DNA from: Siphonodentalium dalli
Lineage: Eukaryota; Mollusca; Scaphopoda; Gadilida; Siphonodentaliidae
Assembly (NCBI GenBank): GCA_032622095.1
Contig: CP136068.1
Location: 120,391,509 to 120,455,508, forward strand
Reading direction: 5' to 3'
Length of the DNA stretch: 64,000 nt
Below the pieces are notes generated by a model. That model made no database searches. It worked only from the letters and a program-made list of their open reading frames with translations, and was not told where the DNA came from. The position numbers were made by a program, and so were the translations under genes. Below, one piece after another: positions 57,625 to 64,000 of this stretch. How positions within the stretch are numbered: the first letter of the stretch is position 1; every line of letters begins with the position of its first letter.

Positions 57625-59207
57625 GGAATCCTCTCATTGAGGCCACAAATGGGTGGAAATATAACATAAATATTGTAGGGAACCCCAGCTCCTGTTTAGT
57701 TAGAATAGGGAAAAATAAATATCGCTCATTAGTGGATAGTGGAGCGGAAGTATCATTGATTCACAAACGCGTCTATGACGCATTACAGTTCCGACCGAAA
57801 CTAACTAGGGAACACATCAACCTTAGCTCCGTGAATGGGAAGTCACTGGGCGTACTTGGTAGCGTGGAACTGACCTTCAGAATGGCGAAACTAAAATTAA
57901 CCCATAAATTTTATGTGGCGAATGATATGACCCGGAATATGATCTTGGGGAGGGATTGGTTGACCTCTCGGGGGGTCAGACTATATTATGACCTGGGATG
58001 CCTCAAGATCAGTGACGTGTATGTCCCCTTGGAAGCAGATGCGCATATCGCTTCCCTTCTGAGATTAACCAGCAAAGTTAGTTTAAAGCCCCGAACATCG
58101 ACTTTATGTATGGGAAAATCAAAAAACTTAGCTTCTCTTCACAAGTCGACATTAATAGAGGTTGCCCAAATCAAGAAAGGTTACCTAGCATCAAAACCCG
58201 GTTTGGAGGTAAGGAATTCGATTTCGGAACTAGGTAAAAGACATCAAGTCCCATTGCTACTTGTGAACAACACTAATAAAACCGTTTATCTACGGCGCGG
58301 CAGTGTAGTTGGAAAATCAGTCACGTATGGACGAAGACGCAATCGTGCTGGGAAAGGTTATTGTCAAATAACATTACAGCAACAGCCTAAATCATTTATG
58401 ATGGTACACAAACACGTGAAACAGGCGAAACGCCAACAAGCAGCGAAATTTAACAAAAAGGCCACAGACACCAAATTCGAGATTGGCGAGGCCGTCTATG
58501 TGAAGAATCATTTACGAGAAAGCAAACGTGAAAGCAAATGGAAACTTTACTTCCGCATAACCAAGCAAATAACGCCCGTTACTTTCGAGTTAAGGAATCA
58601 ATTAACTGGGAAAGTCACACAATCCCATGCTGAACATATGCGCAAAGCCAACCTGGAATGGGAAATCCCCAAAACTGACAACAACAAGCGTGCTCAAACG
58701 TATGTTGTTCCCCCCGAAGACGAAGATAGCGACGTTCCTGCCCCTAACCATGTGGGTGGGTCTTCTGGCGATGAAACAGAACCATTACCAGATGATGTAA
58801 TCGCTCGATATCGGAGACAATGTTCGGACTCCGATGACGAAGATGTCCCTTTAAGCGAGCTTAAGATGCGCTTACAGCGTAGGAAAACGCGACTCGCGCG
58901 CTCAGAGCCGCTACAAAACCCTGACTCGTCCATGGACGAGAGACCAGACCCGAGTGCCAAGGCACGACGCGCTCCAGCGCCTCGTCGACACGGGCGCAAA
59001 GTAACAAAGATGGTTACGAGTGATGACAGCTCAGAGGATGAGTTAATGGAAGTGGCCGCCATTGAACAAAACCCTCGTGAATGTAGGCCCGTACCGGCCC
59101 CTCGCAAGTGTAAGCAGCTCATGAATGGAGCGAGCAGCAACTTAATAGATAAACCGTTGTTTCAAGCCGTGCTATCAGCAATAATAATTGAGTGCTCGAA
59201 ACAGTGA
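57618..59207 (+). CDS. Protease joined to integrase C-terminal region (deleted pol), -1 frame
   Basis: The frame is open from the slip site; the nominal start at 57732 is a GTG (the V of VDSGAEVSLI), not an initiator. Protease: catalytic DSG in LVDSGAEVSLIH, flap-like region, and MILGRDWL. A segment to LLLVNNTNKTVYLRRGSVVG normally leads to RT. Instead, at about 58320-58380, the sequence passes to QQQPKSFMMVHKHVKQAKRQ and FEIGEAVYVKNHLRESKRES, the integrase C-terminal region (TPVTFELRNQLTGKVTQSHA). RT, RNase H, HHCC and DDE motifs are missing. A long acidic/basic tail follows (DSDDEDVPLSELKMRLQRRK) to the stop at 59205-59207. The join is in frame. Either this copy is a deletion derivative or the family spread in this form. 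Confidence 0.85.
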   Translation, partial: KLRNPLIEATNGWKYNINIVGNPSSCLVRIGKNKYRSLVDSGAEVSLIHKRVYDALQFRPKLTREHINLSSVNGKSLGVLGSVELTFRMAKLKLTHKFYVANDMTRNMILGRDWLTSRGVRLYYDLGCLKISDVYVPLEADAHIASLLRLTSKVSLKPRTSTLCMGKSKNLASLHKSTLIEVAQIKKGYLASKPGLEVRNSISELGKRHQVPLLLVNNTNKTVYLRRGSVVGKSVTYGRRRNRAGKGYCQITLQQQPKSFMMVHKHVKQAKRQQAAKFNKKATDTKFEIGEAVYVKNHLRESKRESKWKLYFRITKQITPVTFELRNQLTGKVTQSHAEHMRKANLEWEIPKTDNNKRAQTYVVPPEDEDSDVPAPNHVGGSSGDETEPLPDDVIARYRRQCSDSDDEDVPLSELKMRLQRRKTRLARSEPLQNPDSSMDERPDPSAKARRAPAPRRHGRKVTKMVTSDDSSEDELMEVAAIEQNPRECRPVPAPRKCKQLMNGASSNLIDKPLFQAVLSAIIIECSKQ

Positions 59208-59567
59208 CCTGGGGTCCATTACAGAAGAAATGCGACCCTACCCTTAACTGGCTTATTGGCAAACCTAACCTGGCTTCGTAAATGTTGAAAATAGTTAGCC
59301 CAACGCCCCAGACCGAATCGCGAATAAATAGTCATGTTCGGATCAATGACAGGTCGCGCGCCCCATGAAACCCGGCACGTGCGCGTAGCAATTTAATAAA
59401 TAAACCTTTAAACTTTACAATCACGCGCGGAGAGATAACGAGTAGCACGCCGATGCGAATATCGCCATCTTTAGGGTTACTAAGCTGAGCGCACCCCGCG
59501 CAAATTACACGATATCGAAAATATTCACACGACTGACTTAGTGAACAAAAAAGTATTACCCCAATGA
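59208..59567 (+). other. Non-coding interval inside the second LTR element
   Basis: No open frame of note; GC-richer than the flanks. Confidence 0.5.
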
Positions 59568-59858
59568 ATGGTAGAGATGGCCATGGTGGTATTTTGCCCT
59601 AGAAACGTAGTTACAGTAATAATTTTCATTATCTTGGCCCACCGATTCTGGGGGAAATTTGTTAAACATCAGTTGCCAAGGTTAGCCATTGTGTATAATA
59701 AGCAGTTAGACCAGCAACCTGAGGATATCCCGAATGCCGTGTTCAAAGAACCCATCGACGAAGCAATGGAGACGGATGCACCAAAGCCGTCTGCGCTATT
59801 CCGGGACAACACTCAGGAACGCCTACATGTATATCCAATTATAGCCGTCAGAGGCTGA
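59568..59858 (+). CDS. Small ORF with one membrane segment, inside the LTR element
   Basis: 96 codons starting MVEMAMVVFCPRNVVTVIIF. Residues 14-28 (VVTVIIFIILAHRFW) are strongly hydrophobic, followed by a basic KFVKHQ and an acidic tail (EPIDEAMETDAPKPS). It lies downstream of pol where an envelope-like gene would be, but is far too short for an envelope and has no fusion or cysteine motif. It could be an accessory ORF, the remnant of a larger third gene, or chance. Confidence 0.4.
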   Translation: MVEMAMVVFCPRNVVTVIIFIILAHRFWGKFVKHQLPRLAIVYNKQLDQQPEDIPNAVFKEPIDEAMETDAPKPSALFRDNTQERLHVYPIIAVRG

Positions 59859-60642
59859 CCACATCTGTGGCGGATTTGGATTAGTATTAATTATGTATCG
59901 TATATTAATGTATTCCGAATTTCCTTCGTAATTATTGTTGCGCGGATATCAGAATCATTTGCATGTATATAGACATTTATGCATTTCATATATTTCAAAT
60001 ATTAATTGTTGCATAACGATGTCCAGGGTATTATAGTTGTATAATCATCAGAATGATTATAGCAAGCGTTGAATAGGGACTATAAATCCCGACATTCAGT
60101 CATAAGTTTTGATGATTGAAATCAATCACCCCGACTTATCTTGTGTTTAACTGTTCGTCAACCAATCCATCTATATAATTAGTTGTAAATTCCATTTTCG
60201 TATTGGGCCGATCTGACGACCCTCAAGCGATACCGATAAATTGGAAAAGTAACCATTGTGTATACTGACTGTGTCATTTGTTCTCAAACCTCACACAAAT
60301 ATCCGTTTGAGTATTACAGGCTGACCATGGCGGTGGAACAAGGGTCGACCAGTTGTCAGAACCTACCCCATACTCGGACATTGAGGACGAAAATACCTCG
60401 ACGTCCGATGATGACGAAAATGACGACGCCATGAAATTTCAATCATAGTTTTACACCGAAAAGTCACAGCCAGTGGGTCGGAGTTGTCTGAGAGACGCCC
60501 AGACGACCCGATCTACACGGAGACGACCGACATCGAACCAGCTATCCATCGCCGATGCCGCTGTTGCGAAACACTTCGACGAATCATCGACCTGCTGCGC
60601 AGCGACGAATTGGACTTGCGATTTCAAGATCAACTTTAAATC
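59859..60642 (+). other. 3' internal region of the LTR element
   Basis: Contains an acidic open stretch at about 60315-60448 (SDIEDENTSTSDDDENDDA, then a stop) preceded by an acceptor-like 'gtttgagtattacag' at 60310-60320. This may be a remnant of a spliced or frameshifted ORF. Otherwise non-coding. Confidence 0.35.
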
Positions 60643-60660
60643 GAAAAAGTGAAGGAGTAA
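60643..60660 (+). other. Purine-rich tract before the 3' LTR
   Basis: 'gaaaaagtgaaggagtaa' directly precedes the LTR TG; the expected position of plus-strand priming. Confidence 0.65.
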
Positions 60661-61410
60661 TGTGCCAAGACAACCACAGGGACATAACTTTCAACCCGGG
60701 AAGAAGATAGGAAATCTCTGTCAGAGGGGCGCTCGATTACCACACATATCAGCGTCGCTGTTGACCACATCTAGATCACAAAAGTACTGAGCACCAAATC
60801 GAATTAGCGAGCGTCCATGCAATAACATAGGGAAATGATTTGTGGAGTAAACAGAACACGGTCTTGAGGATTAGCAAGACCAGATGTATCGCCTAGAAAG
60901 CTACTGAAACCAGGAGAGTTAATAGGACCCATGGGGAGATGACGATAACTCAATTACCCTAAGTACGATGAACCGACGCGCCGTGAAAATACACATGGCC
61001 GTCATTAGCAGACACTGGGTATTTTAGGAAGAAGCAAGCAAACATGAGAAGACAGTTCTAACCAGCTACCCGATAGTAACAACGAATTATCGGACGCCAG
61101 AGAAAAGCAGCTAGAAAGATGGATGAAGATACAAGGTAAACACGATGATCTTGTGATCCTAACAACATCTCACTGATGCGCCGGCGGAAGAAGAACATGA
61201 GACGACAGGAAGATAAACTCAACCGGAACTCAACCGAGTAGAAGACAAGCAGATACATCCAACCTATGAAGACGGAAGAAGATCCCAACCCAAGCAGACG
61301 ACAGGAAGAGAAACCCAGATACCGATGATTGAACATTATTGACTTTGTTATATATAAATAATCAAACCGTTCTGATAGCCTTAAGAGTTATATGTACCCG
61401 TATTGGCACA
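60661..61410 (+). repeat. 3' LTR of the 55.6-61.4 kb element
   Basis: Same 750 bp as 55647-56396. Followed by the CTAT target copy at 61411-61414. Confidence 0.93.
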
Positions 61411-61474
61411 CTATTCCGTCATAAAATTACATTAAATCTCGCACTATCTTCGGATATGACGGTAAATGTCAACA

Positions 61475-61584
61475 CACAGGTCCCCAGTACAGAACAAAAA
61501 ATGACTCCCCTGCACCCCAGTAAAACTTAATCTATAGGATTAAGTAGTATTGGGGTGGGGTAAATATTTGTTCTGGGACCTGTG
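61475..61584. mobile_element. Family G short palindromic element
   Basis: 110 bp: 'cacaggtccccagtacagaa' and the inverse 'ttgttctgggacctgtg', with 'taaaacttaatctataggat' centre. It matches 26927-27020. Confidence 0.75.
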
Positions 61585-62185
61585 CGTCAATAGCTGCGGT
61601 GTAGGAAAATAAAACGACATCGCATAGTACACATTTGTTACCGACACCGCGACATCCCATTTCGTCTCAATATAATATTAGATATATATACCATCAAACC
61701 ATCGACGTATATTACATAATATATAGATCGATGCTCAAACCATCATTAATTGTTTTTTAAATCCACACCCTCCTCTTCTCATATAGAGAAGATTAAAATG
61801 TCTAGCCTCATATAGTTTCTACGATATCATCAATGCGTTTGGTTGCAATGCCCAGATGCGAAAAGCTTCGACTGTCGACACAATCATGACAGCGACAGTC
61901 GATATAGTGCGGAGAGTAACTCACGCGGCAGCTAGCTCATAAGACCGACGGTTTCTTAACGCTTCAGACCATCTCTTGGATTGAGACAGAGCAGCATCTA
62001 AGCGTGCGGGATAACTGGGACTAGTCGTACAGAAGTAATCACAAGTCATACTCAGCCCTCCTTATATGACGTACTATTCATGTCTATTCGCGTTCAGAGG
62101 GACCAAATGATAATTCGGTGTTTATTAAAGGAGTCATGCATACACATTTTTCCAGGAAGGAGTTGGAGTATGTTCAGATTCAACA
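61585..62185. other. Upstream region of the membrane protein gene; nothing further seen
   Basis: No repeat or exon supported. A short inverted pair 'cgactgtcg...cgacagtcg' lies at 61868-61900. Confidence 0.4.
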
Positions 62186-62193
62186 TATAAAAG
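62186..62193 (+). promoter_or_regulatory. TATA box candidate
   Basis: TATAAAAG, 87 bases before the ATG at 62280, a suitable distance for the promoter of that ORF. Confidence 0.5.
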
Positions 62194-62279
62194 TTTAAAG
62201 GAACTTTATGAAGTGTGATGTTTTCTGGTATCGATGTTGCCTCTCCGGGATATGGGTGACCACACATTGACCACCAATA

Positions 62280-62900
62280 GTGATGACGTCACTACGGGAT
62301 ATTTCTCGAAGTTATGCCGCACACTGTCGAATGCTCGTTAGCATTTGTCTTTTCTACACATTCGGTGTAGATGGAAACGTAAACCTAGACGCCATAGAAG
62401 CAGGTTTGAGTTCCGATATTCTTGGTTGGAATAAGACATCATTGGCTATATTCATACAGGAGTTTATATTCCCCTTATCGGACGCGAATTCTGTGATAAA
62501 GTGCCGCGTGATCCAGTACAATACATCGTCAAACTCGGAAATACTCAACCCCTTCATGCAACTAATTCCCGAGATGCCCTCTTCTCTCGAAGAGCTTCAT
62601 TCGGGGAATGGTACTTCCGTAAACAACAGGACCATGTATGTGAGAGTGGGATTTGCTTTCAGCGGTCTTCTCGGATGTGGTGTGTCGCCCAATGATAACG
62701 CGGCAGCTGACTCATCTTTTGCCAAACTTTCCTTTTCGAACAGACTTGTTATTGGTTTCGTGGCGGGTTTCGTAGTTGTGATTTTCTCGGGTGTAGGGAT
62801 TTATTGTTGTAGATTCTTTTTAGACCGTTCCAAGGAGAAGTCGGAAGATATACCTAGTGAATCGACAATTTCGTTCAAACGTCTGTCGGAAATAGTGTAG
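62280..62900 (+). CDS. Probable type I membrane glycoprotein, single exon, unknown family
   Basis: 206 codons, ATG to TAG, without repeats. A hydrophobic segment at residues 18-30 (MLVSICLFYTFGV) preceded by Arg can act as signal peptide; the true start may be the Met at residue 18. An ectodomain of about 125 residues carries four N-glycosylation sequons (N51 NKT, N81 NTS, N110 NGT, N116 NRT) and few cysteines. Residues 156-177 (LVIGFVAGFVVVIFSGVGIY) form a single membrane span, followed by CC, a basic stop-transfer RFFLDRSKEK and a short Ser-rich cytoplasmic tail ending RLSEIV. Architecture suggests a cell-surface protein of about 20 kDa. No recognised extracellular domain. It could also be the last exon of a longer gene, although the TATA box favours a complete gene. 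Confidence 0.55.
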   Translation: MMTSLRDISRSYAAHCRMLVSICLFYTFGVDGNVNLDAIEAGLSSDILGWNKTSLAIFIQEFIFPLSDANSVIKCRVIQYNTSSNSEILNPFMQLIPEMPSSLEELHSGNGTSVNNRTMYVRVGFAFSGLLGCGVSPNDNAAADSSFAKLSFSNRLVIGFVAGFVVVIFSGVGIYCCRFFLDRSKEKSEDIPSESTISFKRLSEIV

Positions 62901-63225
62901 TACAATATATTTGTATATATGCAGTGACGTGGCAACAGGAGTGGGGATAGTATCTCACCCCCTACTTCGGTCAAAACTTTCAACAGTTTTCAATTTCAAC
63001 TATTTAGACTGAAAATGGCCATCAGATAAACAGAATGTTCGTTCTCAATATATTCCCGGTATGGTAAAATTAAGAACGTGAAAACAACTGACAAATGTCT
63101 AAGAATCCCATAAGTCTTTTGAGAGTATATAAAGTCTATTGTAGTATTGCATGTATCTATTTAGGTCGCCGGGACGTGACATAGTGACAAATTATTGGGG
63201 TTTTTTAAATTCCATGCTTGGAGAT
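62901..63225. other. Downstream flank, nothing recognised
   Basis: No clear AATAAA within 300 bases of the stop at 62900; no repeat assigned. Confidence 0.4.
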
Positions 63226-63229
63226 TATT

Positions 63230-63900
63230 TTAACGATGGTCTATCTCTTCCTATAAGTTTGATATAGTTTCCGGATATTCAATAACACGGTTGGGAATCA
63301 CGTGGTTTCGAGCTGATGAGTATCACGCATTCAAAATGACCGAGGCGATCGCAAAAGCGACCAGAAATGATGAAAAAGGTAATAAACTATATGATAATGA
63401 TACATTACATAGTATTTTGGCAGCTATATAGGAGCAAATATATGCTATACTATTTTGCAAACAAGGTAATACCTCATTTTTGTCAAACTCACAGTTGTTT
63501 GCTCTAACATTCTGACCAAAGTTGTCAGTCGAAGGATTCTCATATAGATGTATGGACTTGTGGATTCCAAGAACATCCGATTGGCAACTTTGGTCAGAAT
63601 GTTATAGAAAACTCGGGAAAACTAGTGAAACTTTCTGAACAAATAAGGTATATCAATTTGTTTTAAAAATAAACTAGCATGCTGTAGCAGTCAAAATGCT
63701 ATGTTTTGTGTCAGTTTCCCATATATCAATTTTTTGCGCTTTTTACATTTTGAATGCGTGGTACTCACCAACATCGAAACCACGTGAGTCCCCATCGTGA
63801 ATAATATATATGAGTCGAAGACACCTTCCGGAAACGCTATTAAAACAAACGGAAGTAATACTTGTAATACTTTGCAAAATGTTGTTGGCAAATACCACAA
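63230..63900. mobile_element. Nested inverted repeats, family E-related
   Basis: The left end 'ttaacgatggtctatctctt' resembles family E. Outer arms 'cacgcattcaaaatg' (63326-63340) and the inverse 'cattttgaatgcgtg' (63747-63761), with 'acgtggtttcga' against 'tcgaaaccacgt', are inverted. An inner pair 'acattctgaccaaagttg' (63508-63525) and 'aactttggtcagaatgtt' (63584-63601) is nested inside. Family E-type 'gagtcgaagacaccttccgg' follows at 63811. Confidence 0.55.
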
Positions 63901-64000
63901 AGAGTCAAAGTTTGAAACATTGAGAGACAAATATATGTGTTATGTTATATTTACGGTCGCATTCTCACATGTTGATATCTATCAATTGATCCGCAGAATG

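Larger units (their letters stand above)
55643..61414 (+). mobile_element. LTR retrotransposon with identical 750-bp LTRs, lacking RT, RNase H and integrase core
   Basis: LTRs at 55647-56396 and 60661-61410 are each 750 bp, TGTGCC...GGCACA, and I find no difference between them. A 4-bp target duplication CTAT flanks the element (55643-55646, 61411-61414). Internal order is primer site, gag with two CCHC knuckles, A-AAA-AAC slip site at the gag stop, protease, integrase C-terminal region, a small membrane-spanning ORF, purine-rich tract, LTR. Gag and integrase tail look Ty3/gypsy-like. RT, RNase H and the integrase catalytic core are absent without a stop at the join, so the copy cannot replicate alone. 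Identical LTRs imply very recent insertion, possibly in this deleted form. Confidence 0.92.

Noticed and set aside
58694-59140. 148-codon minus-strand frame
   Set aside because: Shadow of the plus-strand pol tail, whose acidic/basic codons leave the opposite frame open.

Overview
The window looks like a repeat-dominated stretch of an animal nuclear genome, most likely a bivalve mollusc. This is inferred from the kinds of dispersed repeats present (repeats with embedded 'gagttatgtccctggc'-type text and 'gacttcgtctcaggtgagct' ends, a ~161-bp tandem-core element resembling molluscan 'pearl'-type elements, many small foldback elements, a tRNA-derived SINE, invertebrate-type Ty3/gypsy elements), from spliced gene structure and from low gene density. 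There are no bacterial operons, CRISPR arrays or phage modules. No database search was possible, so the taxon is a judgement.

Layout. 1-1500: degenerate molluscan-type repeat and three small foldback elements. 1493-5672: a Ty3/gypsy LTR retrotransposon on the minus strand, with 191-bp LTRs differing at one base, a TCCAC target duplication, and gag-protease, RT-RNase H and integrase blocks separated by frame breaks. 5878-6738: a foldback element carrying another element. 7045-13258: a spliced minus-strand gene of unknown function. Three exons join in phase, a fourth is possible, and one intron is almost entirely a foldback element. The long intron also holds element clusters (families A, B, C). 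14037-16500: an 83-bp tandem array. 16503-29040: a patchwork of small DNA elements (including an hAT derivative with an 8-bp target duplication inside another element), molluscan dispersed repeats, TA microsatellites and a SINE. 29452-45333: a 15.9-kb minisatellite of about 350 copies of a 45-bp unit, with visible higher-order repeats of about 0.78, 1.18, 1.7 and 1.9 kb. Because 45 is divisible by three and the unit lacks stops in several frames, it creates long spurious open frames on both strands. 45464-55377: more nested small elements (families C, D, E, F, H, I), the 161-bp tandem-core element, an AGAAA-rich repeat and a second SINE copy. 55647-61410: a second LTR retrotransposon on the plus strand with 750-bp LTRs that I read as identical. 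It encodes gag with two CCHC knuckles, a textbook A-AAA-AAC frameshift heptamer abutting the gag stop, protease, then directly the integrase C-terminal part; RT, RNase H and the integrase core are missing. 62186-62900: a probable single-exon type I membrane protein gene with a TATA box.

How parts work together. The only host coding signals I can support are the minus-strand gene at 7.1-13.3 kb, a possible terminal exon at 55.4 kb and the membrane protein at 62.3 kb. Almost everything else is mobile or satellite DNA, much of it nested, which gives a relative order of insertion. The items most worth following up are the RT-less but apparently very young LTR element with its frameshift signal, the giant 45-bp array with its higher-order structure, and the intron made of a foldback element. 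I found no clear evidence of an undescribed enzymatic or defence system.
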